9,452 bases of DNA from assembly GCA_030612225.1 (NCBI GenBank), contig JAUWOH010000100.1, positions 1 through 9,452 on the forward strand, written 5' to 3'. The DNA is from Desulfobacteraceae bacterium. GTDB taxonomy: Bacteria; Desulfobacterota; Desulfobacteria; Desulfobacterales; JAUWMJ01. Below the pieces are notes generated by a model, which did no database searches, was not told the DNA's origin, and saw only the letters and a program-made list of their open reading frames with translations. This document shows positions 1 to 7,412 of this stretch, piece by piece. The position numbers were made by a program, and so were the translations under genes. Positions within the stretch are counted from its first letter, which is position 1, and every line of letters starts with the position of its first letter.

Positions 1-1209
1 GTAAAAAATATAGGCTTTCCCGTCTTCATAATCTTCCCGCACATATTTTGCCTGCTTGAGAGAGACAAGGCTTGTGACCGAACCGCCAAAATCAAAGTCA
101 CTGTCATCGTCGCCCTTGCCGGGACTTTGCACAAAAACAACGGATTTGGCTTCTTTTCCGTCAGATGGCCTTGCTATCTTCCCTTTTGTGGCTATTTCTT
201 CAAACTTTGTGTTGGTCACAACGTCAGGCAGTTGTCCCAGGCCCAGGTGAGCAAATTCTTCCCCTTCGACTTCAGCCGGGCGCCAGCCTGCGGCCAGTAT
301 AACTGCACCAAAGAGTTCACCTTTCGGGTCAAGAGCCAGAATGTCCTGTCTTCCTTTGTTATACTCCATATAGATCTCATGGAGTTTTTCCACATCGAAT
401 TCTTTTCCTTTTTCATCAATTTTCATTTCATCCGGGAGAGGATAAGGAACATCAAACTCGATTTTTTCACCGGGTTTTTTAAGCGTCACGGTAAATTCAC
501 CAGGTTGTCCGGCGATACGGGCAACAACCGTCCCTGTTTTAACCGTTATATTTTGATAGCTATCAAGCTCTTTTATTTTGTCGCCGATTATTGGAGAAAG
601 CAGGCTTTCATAAGGATCGGTTAAGGGGAGCTGTTTGCGCCAGTGATTTGCATGTCCGCCAAGCTCGGCTTCCTTTTCAACAATGGTTACATCATATCCT
701 GCTTTTGCAGCATCAACGGCAGCGGAAATACCTGTAATACCACCACCAATAACCAGTATTTTCCTGCTTAAGGTTTCAAGCAAAGATGGTTCAGGCAGAT
801 CTATTTTCTCAACCTTTGCCATTGACATTTTTAGGTAATCTTCGGCCATCATCTGAACCCGGTCAAAATGCTCTTCGCTACCTTTTTGTTCTTCAGTAAG
901 CGCCGGGAATTCAGAACGAGGGTGAGACCATACAACCCCTTCTCTTAAGTTGACCCGATCGACAATGCAGCCGTCAAAACTGAAGACATCAAAATTGACC
1001 CTTCTGCTGCATCCTGCAATAACCAGGGTATTGATGCTTTTTTCTTCAATATCTTTTTTTATAAGTTCAATTCCTTCTTTACCGCAAAGAAACGGATGGG
1101 TTTGAACAGGAAGCCCTTCTTCTTCCGGTACGCCGCACAAGTCCTTTATATCAAGGGCATCCCCGATTCCGCAGCCTGTGCATATATATACACCATACTT
1201 TTTATCCAT
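1..1209 (-). CDS. qmoB: QmoB, HdrA-like flavoprotein subunit of the Qmo complex (partial)
   Basis: This gene encodes the second subunit of the quinone-interacting membrane-bound oxidoreductase, which passes electrons between the menaquinone pool and APS reductase. The reading frame is open for 403 codons from the ATG at 1209 to the window edge. This is roughly the first half of a family that is usually about 750 residues, so the C-terminal part is missing. The N-terminal domain carries cysteines at residues 10, 13, 25, 42, 67 and 81, suggesting Fe-S ligation like that of HdrA. A dinucleotide (FAD) fold follows, with ILVIGGGITG at residues 151-160 and an acidic strand end (TIVEKE) near 175-180. 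Near the end, FVQSPGKG and SLKQAKYVRED align with the equivalent stretch of QmoA, showing common HdrA-type ancestry. The start is set by an AGGAGG ribosome-binding site that overlaps the qmoA stop codon. Only 9 bp separate the two genes, so they are probably translationally coupled. The call is secure from both sequence and context. Confidence 0.93.
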   Translation of the reverse strand, partial: MDKKYGVYICTGCGIGDALDIKDLCGVPEEEGLPVQTHPFLCGKEGIELIKKDIEEKSINTLVIAGCSRRVNFDVFSFDGCIVDRVNLREGVVWSHPRSEFPALTEEQKGSEEHFDRVQMMAEDYLKMSMAKVEKIDLPEPSLLETLSRKILVIGGGITGISAAVDAAKAGYDVTIVEKEAELGGHANHWRKQLPLTDPYESLLSPIIGDKIKELDSYQNITVKTGTVVARIAGQPGEFTVTLKKPGEKIEFDVPYPLPDEMKIDEKGKEFDVEKLHEIYMEYNKGRQDILALDPKGELFGAVILAAGWRPAEVEGEEFAHLGLGQLPDVVTNTKFEEIATKGKIARPSDGKEAKSVVFVQSPGKGDDDSDFDFGGSVTSLVSLKQAKYVREDYEDGKAYIFY

Positions 1210-1218
1210 GGATACCTC

Positions 1219-2496
1219 CTACTTCTTCACCAGGGTTTGAATAGCCTTAAGGGCCATACCGGTTGCATTTTGATTTGAAGATACGACATCGGCAGGTTTA
1301 TTGGCACATCCTGCAGCAAACATGCCGCCTTTCTCAAAATCGTTAATGATAAAGCCATCAGCATTATACTTCAGGTCGGCAGGAAGTTTTGCACCTGCCG
1401 CTGTCGGTTGCATTCCGGTAGCAAGGACAACCATTTCGACAGTCTGGTTTGTCTTTTCCCCGGTTACGGCATTCTCGGCAACCACGGTGATATTTCCGGT
1501 ACCATCTTCTTCACTGACCTCAGCAACCTTGCCTTTAATCATAAAGACGTTTTCATCCTCTTTTATCTTTTGATAAAATTTTTCGTACCTCTGGCCCGGA
1601 GCTCTTACATCTATATAAAAGATATAAATTTTAGCATCAGGATACTGCTCACGTACATAGGTAGTCTGCTTTAACGAAGCCATACAGCAGATATAGGAAC
1701 AATAGGGAAGATGATTTTCATCCCTTGATCCGGCGCACTGAACAAAAGCAATGCTTTCAGGCTCCTTGCTGTCTGACGGGCGAGCAATTTTTCCCTTTGT
1801 CGGGCCATTGGGAGAAGCCATTCTCTCCATCATCATATTAGTAATGATATTTGGGTATTGACCAAAACCGAGATTGTCTATTTTCTTTGCATCATACGGT
1901 TCCCAACCTGTTGCCCAGACAACAGCCCCAACCTGCAGGTCAAGCGTCTTCGCCTCCATATCAAAGTCTATGGCATCATACTTACAGGCATCCTTGCACT
2001 TCTTTGCATCATCTGTTCCCTTGATTTCAGGGGCCATGACATACCGGGCAGGAAAGGCCATTTCAAAAGGCAGGTATGCTCCTTTGATTTTATTCATTTC
2101 AAGATTATAGCTGCTGTCTATCAAAGTTTCACAAACCTCTTCGCACTCTCCACAGCATGTGCAGTTTTCATTAACATAACGAGGATTTAATTTGATAGAG
2201 ACGTTGTAGCTGCCGGGCGTACCGTCAACTTTTTCAACTTCGGCCATTGTCAATACTTTTACTCTTGGATTATCCTTAATTCTCCTGAAATTGATTTCAA
2301 GACCGCAGGTCGGAGGACATAGCTTTGGAAAATATTTATTAAGCTGTGCTACTCTTCCGCCCAGGTAAGGATTTTTTTCGATCAGAAACACCTCGTACCC
2401 CACTTCAGCAGCTTCGAGGGCCGTGGTTATTCCACTTATCCCTCCTCCAACAACCAAAATGCTTCCGCTTGCAGGGGTTGCTTTGTCTTCTGTCAT
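1219..2496 (-). CDS. qmoA: QmoA, HdrA-like flavoprotein subunit of the Qmo complex
   Basis: This is a 425-residue flavoprotein, close to the usual QmoA length of a little over 400. It is a soluble cytoplasmic-side subunit of QmoABC and resembles heterodisulfide reductase subunit A. The sequence shows an N-terminal FAD-binding motif (ILVVGGGISG, residues 13-22) and the second-strand acidic end LIEKN. The HdrA-type signature LCPPTCGLEINFRRI lies near residues 59-73. A cysteine-rich stretch follows (C112, C114, C115, C118, C122), then a further CKDAC pair near residue 170. The C-terminal half includes FVQCAGSRD, the YCSYICC cysteines and a second flavin-binding ATGMQP stretch. The start is supported by GGAGGG five bases upstream of the ATG. 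qmoB follows after 9 bp. The upstream gap to aprA is 490 bp and contains a terminator and repeats, so this gene probably needs its own promoter or read-through. The exact Fe-S content cannot be read from sequence alone. Confidence 0.95.
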   Translation of the reverse strand: MTEDKATPASGSILVVGGGISGITTALEAAEVGYEVFLIEKNPYLGGRVAQLNKYFPKLCPPTCGLEINFRRIKDNPRVKVLTMAEVEKVDGTPGSYNVSIKLNPRYVNENCTCCGECEEVCETLIDSSYNLEMNKIKGAYLPFEMAFPARYVMAPEIKGTDDAKKCKDACKYDAIDFDMEAKTLDLQVGAVVWATGWEPYDAKKIDNLGFGQYPNIITNMMMERMASPNGPTKGKIARPSDSKEPESIAFVQCAGSRDENHLPYCSYICCMASLKQTTYVREQYPDAKIYIFYIDVRAPGQRYEKFYQKIKEDENVFMIKGKVAEVSEEDGTGNITVVAENAVTGEKTNQTVEMVVLATGMQPTAAGAKLPADLKYNADGFIINDFEKGGMFAAGCANKPADVVSSNQNATGMALKAIQTLVKK

Positions 2497-2518
2497 GCTA
2501 TCCCTCCGTGCATTAAAA

Positions 2519-2543
2519 GTTAATAGCTGTTTGTTAATAACTG
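2519..2543 (-). promoter_or_regulatory. Direct repeat GTTAATARCTG in the qmoA 5' leader
   Basis: Two 11-bp copies (GTTAATAGCTG at 2519-2529 and GTTAATAACTG at 2533-2543) match at 10 of 11 positions and are spaced 14 bp start to start, immediately upstream of the qmoA ribosome-binding site. On the transcribed strand they read as CAGTTATTAAC and CAGCTATTAAC. They could be a tandem binding site or part of an AT-rich promoter, but I cannot assign a -35/-10 pair. This is a weak call based only on repetition and position. Confidence 0.25.
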
Positions 2544-2556
2544 CTCAGGTTGCCAT

Positions 2557-2670
2557 GTTCACAGTTCACGGTTAGTGACTTGCCGTATCTTAAGAATTTG
2601 TTGAATTCCGTATCCGATTCAGAATCGAAACCTTCTCGAAAACCCTGAACCGATGAACCTCTGAACCTGA
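2557..2670. repeat. Inverted GGTTCA-type short tandem repeats (element A)
   Basis: The left arm (2557-2574) is a run of GTTCACA, GTTCACG and GTTA. The right arm (about 2640-2668) is the opposite orientation, with three TGAACC-type units at 8-bp steps. About 65 bp of non-repetitive AT-rich DNA separates them, including GATTC-A-GAATC. The layout (plus-form units left, minus-form units right) is the same as in the two larger elements flanking the TPR gene. It looks like a small or decayed member of that family. I see no coding capacity. Confidence 0.5.
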
Positions 2671-2720
2671 GTAGTTGATATACTTTTTAAATGCTTGTCT
2701 TCAGACGATATCCTTTATTT

Positions 2721-2875
2721 TTGAAACTAAAAACTTGAAATTGGAAATTCGTCGGTAGCTTATTATGGTAGGTTTATTATGATATAGGTCCGTAATAGAC
2801 CACCAGGAATGATGAAAAGCATCCGTTGAATCCGGTGCAACTATCCGGTTTCAAATTTCAGGTTTCAAGTTTCAA
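2721..2875. repeat. Inverted GTTTCAA heptamer arrays (element B)
   Basis: The right arm (2848-2875) is exactly four heptamers: GTTTCAA, ATTTCAG, GTTTCAA, GTTTCAA. The left arm (2721-2748) is the reverse-complement form with four degenerate units: TTGAAAC, TAAAAAC, TTGAAAT, TGGAAAT. The arms enclose about 100 bp. The unit differs from the GGTTCA family by a T for G change, and the orientation is the reverse of element A (minus-form units on the left). No open reading frame is present. With element A it fills most of the aprA-qmoA gap. Confidence 0.5.
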
Positions 2876-2907
2876 TCCGGATATCGCCTGAAAGCAGTTG
2901 TGTTAAG

Positions 2908-2952
2908 AAAAAATTAATAAAAACCTCCAGGTGTCTTGCGACACCTGGAGGT
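2908..2952 (-). terminator. Intrinsic terminator after aprA
   Basis: Reading on the minus strand, a perfect 13-bp stem (ACCTCCAGGTGTC with its complement, 2923-2952) is closed by a GCAA tetraloop, a stable GNRA loop. TTTTATTAATTTTTT follows directly. This is a textbook rho-independent terminator, 34 bp downstream of the aprA stop codon. It should end or attenuate the aprBA transcript before qmoA. Confidence 0.9.
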
Positions 2953-2986
2953 GCTTGTAATCGACTAAAATGCAGCCGATAAGCTA

Positions 2987-4963
2987 TTAATCAGAAATGA
3001 TCTTGATATAGTCTTTCTTGAATACATCCCAGGTTCCTGCTTTCGGATCATACTTGGAGTTTACAAAGCAGAACCAGTTTTCATCATCCTGTCCCGGATA
3101 ATCGGACTGATAGTAGAAACCGGGGTAACGGGTTTCTTTCCTGAACTGGATATGACGCAGATGTGATTCAACAGTCCATATACGATGCTCGATTTCCCAG
3201 GCTCGCATTAGCTCATGGAGATCACCGGCAGCCAGCTTTTCACAGTCTTCGCGCATGGTCTGGAGTAGATCCATGACGATTTCCAGGGATTTGCTGCTGG
3301 TCTGATAGAAGGTTGCCGTACCTGCACCATACTCATGGGTGGCTTTCATAAGCCGCAGAGCCATTCCGGAAGGCTTGACATAGGCAGGGTTAATCTCCTC
3401 TTGGGTCGTATATTCATAGTTGTCAAGATATGTCCTCACCGGCTTGTAAATCATGTCAACAAACTCTTCTTTGGTCTGGCTTATAGCAGGTGAAAAATCT
3501 GCATGGTCCTTGGCAAATTTTACCATTTCTTTTGCAACCGTACGACCTTCGGCATGTGAACCGGAAGAGAACTTATGGCCGGAGCAACCGACACCGTCAC
3601 CGGCTGTAAAAAGCCCTGTAACCGTGGTCATCCGATTATAAACCTTGCCCTTGTCGCCCCATTTGTATGCATCCGGTACCCAATCCAAATCCGGACCAGA
3701 GCACCACAGACCGCAGCAGCCTGAAAGAGATCCAAGCAGATAAGGTTCTGTTGGCATAACTTCGGAGTTTTTCTTTTCAGGCTCGCAGTTTTGTGCACAC
3801 CAAAGATTAGCCTGTCCGCATGTCATGTCAAGAAAATCTTCCCATGCTTCAGACTCAAGATGCTTGAGCTCTTTCTTATCCATGGTTTCACCCAGTTTAG
3901 CCAGTGCTGAAACAGTATCCATGATAATGGGACCACGCCCTGCTTTCATCTCAACGAGCATCAGATGATTACGCAGGCAGGTCGGTGTAATGGCTGCTGT
4001 TCCATAAGGTGCATAGGTTGCAAGCTCGGCCTTTGCTGCATCACTTCCTGCAAAAGCTTCACCAAGACCATTGAGAGTCTGGGCTTTGAACAGGAGGAAC
4101 CATGCACCCACAGGGCCGTATCCGTCTTTAAAACGAGCCGGGGTGAAACGGTTTTCCATCATGGAAAGCTCTGCACCGACTTTCATGCACATGGTGTAAG
4201 TGGAGCCTGCATTCCATATAGGATACCATGCACGTCCCTTACCTTCACCAACCGACCGGGGCTGATAAATATTAACCGCACCGCCACAGGCTACCATCAT
4301 TGTCTTACACTTGATGATATAAACCTTGTTCTCGCGGACGGAGAAACCGACGGCACCGGCAATCTGGTTTTCGTTGTTGGCATCAAGGAGAAGCTCAACG
4401 ATAAAGCATCGCTCTATAATATTATCATCTCCTATGGCAAGTTTTGCCGCCTCTGCAACGATCCTTTTATAAGACTCGCCGTTGATCATGATCTGCCACT
4501 TCCCTGTTCGGACAGGGGCAGCACCGCCTTTTAACGTACCCAGCTTCTGGCCTTTTTTCCCGTCCAGGGTTTTCCCCTCTTCAGACTTCTTCCAGATGGG
4601 AAGTCCCCATTCTTCGAACAGATGGACTGAGTCATCTACATGACAGCCCAGGTCATAGATAAGGTCTTCGCGGACAAGTCCCATGAGGTCGTTTCTGACC
4701 ATGCGGACATAGTCTTCAATTGAATTTTCACCAACATAAGTATTAATAGCCGACAGGCCCTGGGCAACTGCACCACTTCTTTCCATTGCAGCCTTATCGC
4801 ACAACAGAACGCTCTGTCCTTCGTCCATCCATTTCTTTACTTCAAATGCAGCCCCGCAGGCAGCCATTCCACCGCCGACGATCAGGATATCGACTTCTCG
4901 CTCTTCGACTTCCGGATCCCTTACGGCCTTGAGTTCACCCATAGGTTTGTTTGGTAATGCCAT
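2987..4963 (-). CDS. aprA: Adenylylsulfate (APS) reductase alpha subunit
   Basis: This is the catalytic FAD subunit of dissimilatory APS reductase, which converts adenosine 5'-phosphosulfate to sulfite and AMP in the cytoplasm during sulfate respiration. The protein has 658 residues, normal for AprA. The N-terminal FAD-binding fold is VDILIVGGGMAACGAA (residues 24-39), followed by the flavoprotein signature AQGLSAINTYVGEN. N74 in this stretch matches the active-site Asn74 numbering I recall for the Archaeoglobus enzyme. Other family hallmarks are VACGGAVNIYQPRS (225-237), ENRFTPARFKDGYGPVGAWF (270-289), and TGLFTAGDGVGCSGHKFSSG, which contacts FAD near the C-terminal third. The start has an AAGGAGG site eight bases upstream. 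aprB lies 67 bp upstream on the same strand, and an intrinsic terminator follows. No truncation or anomaly was seen. The gene order fits the dissimilatory reductive form rather than a sulfur oxidiser, because qmo genes follow. Confidence 0.98.
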   Translation of the reverse strand: MALPNKPMGELKAVRDPEVEEREVDILIVGGGMAACGAAFEVKKWMDEGQSVLLCDKAAMERSGAVAQGLSAINTYVGENSIEDYVRMVRNDLMGLVREDLIYDLGCHVDDSVHLFEEWGLPIWKKSEEGKTLDGKKGQKLGTLKGGAAPVRTGKWQIMINGESYKRIVAEAAKLAIGDDNIIERCFIVELLLDANNENQIAGAVGFSVRENKVYIIKCKTMMVACGGAVNIYQPRSVGEGKGRAWYPIWNAGSTYTMCMKVGAELSMMENRFTPARFKDGYGPVGAWFLLFKAQTLNGLGEAFAGSDAAKAELATYAPYGTAAITPTCLRNHLMLVEMKAGRGPIIMDTVSALAKLGETMDKKELKHLESEAWEDFLDMTCGQANLWCAQNCEPEKKNSEVMPTEPYLLGSLSGCCGLWCSGPDLDWVPDAYKWGDKGKVYNRMTTVTGLFTAGDGVGCSGHKFSSGSHAEGRTVAKEMVKFAKDHADFSPAISQTKEEFVDMIYKPVRTYLDNYEYTTQEEINPAYVKPSGMALRLMKATHEYGAGTATFYQTSSKSLEIVMDLLQTMREDCEKLAAGDLHELMRAWEIEHRIWTVESHLRHIQFRKETRYPGFYYQSDYPGQDDENWFCFVNSKYDPKAGTWDVFKKDYIKIISD

Positions 4964-5030
4964 ATTATATCCTCCTTAAAAATATGTATAATCGAAATTA
5001 GTCTTTTTTCTGGGTTAAAATAAAACCTGC

Positions 5031-5468
5031 TTAGACAGTCGCCTGGGGTGTCGGAAGAGTATAACCGTCAGCTTCTTCAGTTGAAAGCAGGCCGCTTTCA
5101 ATGTCATTGCCTTTAAGGTCCAGATATGCATTAGCGGCACCTTCGGGAGTTGTCCTAATGGGGAACTTAAAGCGCTTGATAAGTCCGTTTCTGAACTTAC
5201 ACGTCCACATAACATCTTCGGTACCCAGCATTGGCATTATGCTGCTTCCCATGGGTACAAAGTCAGAATAACCCCTTACTTCGATTGCCTGGGTGGGGCA
5301 GATCTTTACGCATGAAAAGCATTCCCAGCACTGATCCGGGTCCTGGTTGTAAGCTTTCATTTCATTGGGTTCAAGAACCATGTTGTCGTTGGGACAAATA
5401 TACATACATGCTGTCTTATCCCCACCTTTGCAGCCGTCACATTTTTCTGAAATTACAAAACTTGGCAT
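5031..5468 (-). CDS. aprB: Adenylylsulfate (APS) reductase beta subunit
   Basis: This is the ferredoxin-like electron-transfer subunit of APS reductase, carrying two [4Fe-4S] clusters that deliver electrons to the AprA flavin. Eight ligand cysteines are visible in two groups: C10, C13, C21, C25 and C47, C50, C53, C57. The tryptophan at position 48 sits between the clusters, matching the conserved Trp recalled from the Archaeoglobus structure. After the ferredoxin domain comes an extended C-terminal tail (about residues 85-145, with KFRNGLIKRFKFPIRTT) of the kind that wraps around AprA. The 145-residue length is typical. The start is supported by AGGAGGT about seven bases upstream of the ATG. 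It is the first gene of the aprBA unit, so its promoter should lie in the AT-rich region to its right, where I could not fix a -35/-10 pair. Confidence 0.98.
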   Translation of the reverse strand: MPSFVISEKCDGCKGGDKTACMYICPNDNMVLEPNEMKAYNQDPDQCWECFSCVKICPTQAIEVRGYSDFVPMGSSIMPMLGTEDVMWTCKFRNGLIKRFKFPIRTTPEGAANAYLDLKGNDIESGLLSTEEADGYTLPTPQATV

Positions 5469-5813
5469 TTATTATACCTCCTAATTTTGTTTTGTATTAA
5501 TTATTGTTATTTAATTTCCTATACCAATTTTGACTATAGCCCTAAGATTTTTGCACCTCCCTTCCTAACTTTGTCCAAAATAAAATCCCTTTTCGTGCGG
5601 TCTAATTTTGGTTAAAACTTCTCTATCATAATATAAATTTAAAAAGGCAACATCCTTATTTTATTTATATAATTTATTATCATTAATATTTTTGCATGTA
5701 AGAAAATATCTATTAAATTCAAGAAGATATCGCTCACACAAATTAGAACCAATATCACCCAAACAATTGGCTGTCAAGAACTTTTGGGCAAAGATTATAA
5801 AATATATGCCGCT

Positions 5814-5840
5814 TTGTGTTTTGAAACATCTAAAACACAA
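5814..5840. promoter_or_regulatory. Inverted repeat TTGTGTTTT-N9-AAAACACAA
   Basis: Two perfect 9-bp arms (5814-5822 and 5832-5840) are separated by nine bases, about 345 bp upstream of aprB and 250 bp upstream of the kinase. The TTGTG/CACAA ends recall Rex and CRP/FNR-family (HcpR-like) operators of sulfate reducers. However, the 27-bp overall length is too wide for either consensus, so no regulator is assigned. It could equally be a small RNA hairpin. Confidence 0.25.
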
Positions 5841-5873
5841 TATGTGCATTGTACGGTATATATAAACACAACA

Positions 5874-5930
5874 TACGGCGATAGTTTGGTTCCTCCTCCC
5901 AGGCGGCAGGTAACTAAAAGGAGGTGGGAT
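5874..5930. other. GC-rich island with CCTCCT/AGGAGG dyad, role unknown
   Basis: A distinctly GC-richer stretch sits inside AT-rich DNA. CCTCCT at 5892-5897 can pair with AGGAGG at 5919-5924, across a loop containing CCCAGGCGGCAGGTAAC. Outer bases GGCG (about 5877) and CGCC (about 5947) could close a longer stem. It resembles a structured leader or small RNA more than a promoter, but I recognise no known riboswitch class and see no U-tract on either strand. Confidence 0.25.
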
Positions 5931-6092
5931 ATTTAACTTTGTGTGACGCCATCAAGTTTGATTTCGAGATAAAACAAATTCTCTTTACAACCAGGTCTGT
6001 TTGTCCTATAAAGCCGTGCACAATGTCATTAGATTAGATAAACAGCTTTCTCTTTGAATATTAACTACACGTAAGAAGAGACTATTGAAAAA

Positions 6093-7091
6093 ATGAGTAA
6101 AAATAAAAAATACCCTTCAAATAAAAAACTTATTGTGTCAATAGGATCAGCACTGATGGACATTCTTGTTTATGCAGGGGACGATTTTTTGGAAAGAACC
6201 GGCGCTGTGAAGGGTGGAATGACCCTTGTTGATAAGGATTTCGTTGAACAGACTCTGTCGAAAATAAAAAGTAACACTTCCATACTGCCTGGAGGTTCAG
6301 CCTGCAATACGGCTGTAGGCATAGGAAAGCTTGGCGGGCAAACCCGTTTTGTCGGTAAATGCGGCTGTGGTTCCATGGGCAAGCTGCTTAAATCCAGTCT
6401 GATAAAAAATAATGTTGAACCGTTACTTTTTACATCTTCACTACCCACAGGAAGAGTCCTTTCCATCATTACACCCGATGCACAGAGGTCCATGTTTACG
6501 TATCTTGGTGCCTCATCTGAAATAAAGCCTGATGAAATATCAACCGGTTGTTTTGACAATGCAGCGATTGTTCATATTGAAGGATATCTAGTATTTAACA
6601 GCGACCTGATACTGGCAGCATTAGATTCCGCCAAAGAAGCCGGTGCTCTTATCTCTTTAGACCTTGCCAGCTTTACGGTTGTTGAAGAATCGAAAGATAT
6701 TCTTATGAAAATTGTAAAAGAATATGTTGATATCCTTATAGCTAATGAAGATGAGGCCCGTGTGTTTACAGGTTTTTCTGATGAAATAAAAGCTGTCAGA
6801 GCTCTTTCTAAGGGAGTTGAAATTGCAGTTTTAAAGGTTGGAGAACGGGGAAGCTATATCTCAAGCAAAGGTAAAATTATAAAAATTGCTCCAAAGGCAG
6901 CAGGTCCTGCTGTTGACACAACCGGTGCAGGTGACCTTTGGGCTTCCGGTTTTCTTTTCGGATTGGCAAACGGATACCCGCTTGAAAAATGCGGTGAACT
7001 CGGCTCTGCTTGCGGATCAGAGGTCTGCCGAGTTATAGGTGCTCAAATTCCTGAAGAAGGTTGGGATAGAATAAAAAAATTGCTTAAATAG
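6093..7091 (+). CDS. PfkB-family carbohydrate/nucleoside kinase (adenosine kinase-like)
   Basis: This 332-residue member of the ribokinase/PfkB superfamily transfers phosphate from ATP to a sugar or nucleoside hydroxyl. PfkB signature 1 is visible as PGGSACNTAVGIGKLGG (residues 66-82). Signature 2 is DTTGAGDLWASGFLFG (275-290), with D281 as the expected catalytic base. IANEDEA (216-222) and LKVGERGS (247-254) are the usual nucleotide- and magnesium-region motifs. The overall pattern is nearest to adenosine-kinase-like PfkB proteins common in Deltaproteobacteria. The true substrate (adenosine, fructose, ribose or other) cannot be decided from the sequence. The ATG at 6093 is preceded only by a weak AAGAAGAG site. 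It is chosen because the first beta strand (KKLIVSIGSALMD) begins soon after it. Transcription is divergent from aprBA. The next gene downstream is separated by a repeat element that fills almost the whole gap. Confidence 0.9.
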   Translation: MSKNKKYPSNKKLIVSIGSALMDILVYAGDDFLERTGAVKGGMTLVDKDFVEQTLSKIKSNTSILPGGSACNTAVGIGKLGGQTRFVGKCGCGSMGKLLKSSLIKNNVEPLLFTSSLPTGRVLSIITPDAQRSMFTYLGASSEIKPDEISTGCFDNAAIVHIEGYLVFNSDLILAALDSAKEAGALISLDLASFTVVEESKDILMKIVKEYVDILIANEDEARVFTGFSDEIKAVRALSKGVEIAVLKVGERGSYISSKGKIIKIAPKAAGPAVDTTGAGDLWASGFLFGLANGYPLEKCGELGSACGSEVCRVIGAQIPEEGWDRIKKLLK

Positions 7092-7093
7092 AA

Positions 7094-7391
7094 GGTAACG
7101 GTTCACGGTTCACGGTTCAAAGGTTCAACGTTTCTTTTTTGGTAAAGTCTGATGGAATAAATGAGTCTTGGCGGAACTCTCAATCGGATTATTCCGCCAT
7201 TTTGCGTATGAATCAACCTGCCGTGCCATGAATTTACTTTTTCAACCCAAAGCCGCAACCAAAGTTCCCCGCCCAGCGGGATCTTCGACAGGTATGACGT
7301 ATCAACGGTTGAGATTTGCATTGAACCTATGAACCCTGGTCGCCTACGGCGCCGCCAAAGGCGGGTAAACCTTTGAACCGTGAACGGTTAC
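7094..7391. repeat. MITE-like element with inverted heptamer-repeat ends (element C)
   Basis: The left end (7094-7129) is GGTAAC followed by GGTTCAC, GGTTCAC, GGTTCAAA and GGTTCAAC. The right end (7366-7391), read on the other strand, is GTAAC, GGTTCAC, GGTTCAAA, GGTT. The two ends are therefore identical over about 23 bp apart from one extra GGTTCAC unit on the left. A further TGAACC-type pair lies at 7321-7335. The interior has short hairpins (TGGCGGAA/TTCCGCCA at 7169-7199, and CCGCC-AAA-GGCGG near 7352-7364) but no convincing gene. The element starts three bases after the kinase stop codon and ends 21 bases before the TPR start codon. No clear target duplication was found. Confidence 0.65.
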
Positions 7392-7412
7392 AATAAACGC
7401 AATGGAGGAAAA

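Larger units (their letters stand above)
5469..6092. other. 624-bp divergent intergenic region, aprB / PfkB kinase
   Basis: This AT-rich stretch must contain the promoters for aprB (minus) and the kinase gene (plus), but no convincing sigma-70 or sigma-54 promoter could be picked by eye. It contains one perfect inverted repeat (5814-5840) and a GC-rich island at about 5874-5930, described separately. A 62-codon minus-strand reading frame at 5661-5849 has no ribosome-binding site and an unremarkable sequence, so I do not call it a gene. The ATP sulfurylase gene (sat), sometimes found near aprBA, is not here. Confidence 0.6.

Noticed and set aside
127..624. 165-codon plus-strand frame
   Set aside because: It lies entirely antisense to the open qmoB frame, which has clear domain motifs.
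3965..4534. 189-codon plus-strand frame inside aprA
   Set aside because: It is an antisense shadow of a highly conserved gene, with no ribosome-binding site and low-complexity, cysteine-rich content.
5814..5840. Rex or HcpR operator
   Set aside because: The TTGTG/CACAA ends fit, but arm spacing is about 9-10 bp too wide for either consensus, so it is listed only as an unassigned inverted repeat.
5661..5849. 62-codon minus-strand frame upstream of aprB
   Set aside because: It has no ribosome-binding site, AT-rich codon content and no recognisable motif, and is typical of chance frames in AT-rich intergenic DNA.
7094..7130. CRISPR-like tandem repeat
   Set aside because: Units are 7-8 bp with no spacers of CRISPR size, and the arrays come in inverted pairs.
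7380..7412. Upstream in-frame ATG for the TPR protein
   Set aside because: It lies in the terminal heptamer repeat of element C and lacks a ribosome-binding site, whereas GGAGG sits directly before the ATG at 7413.
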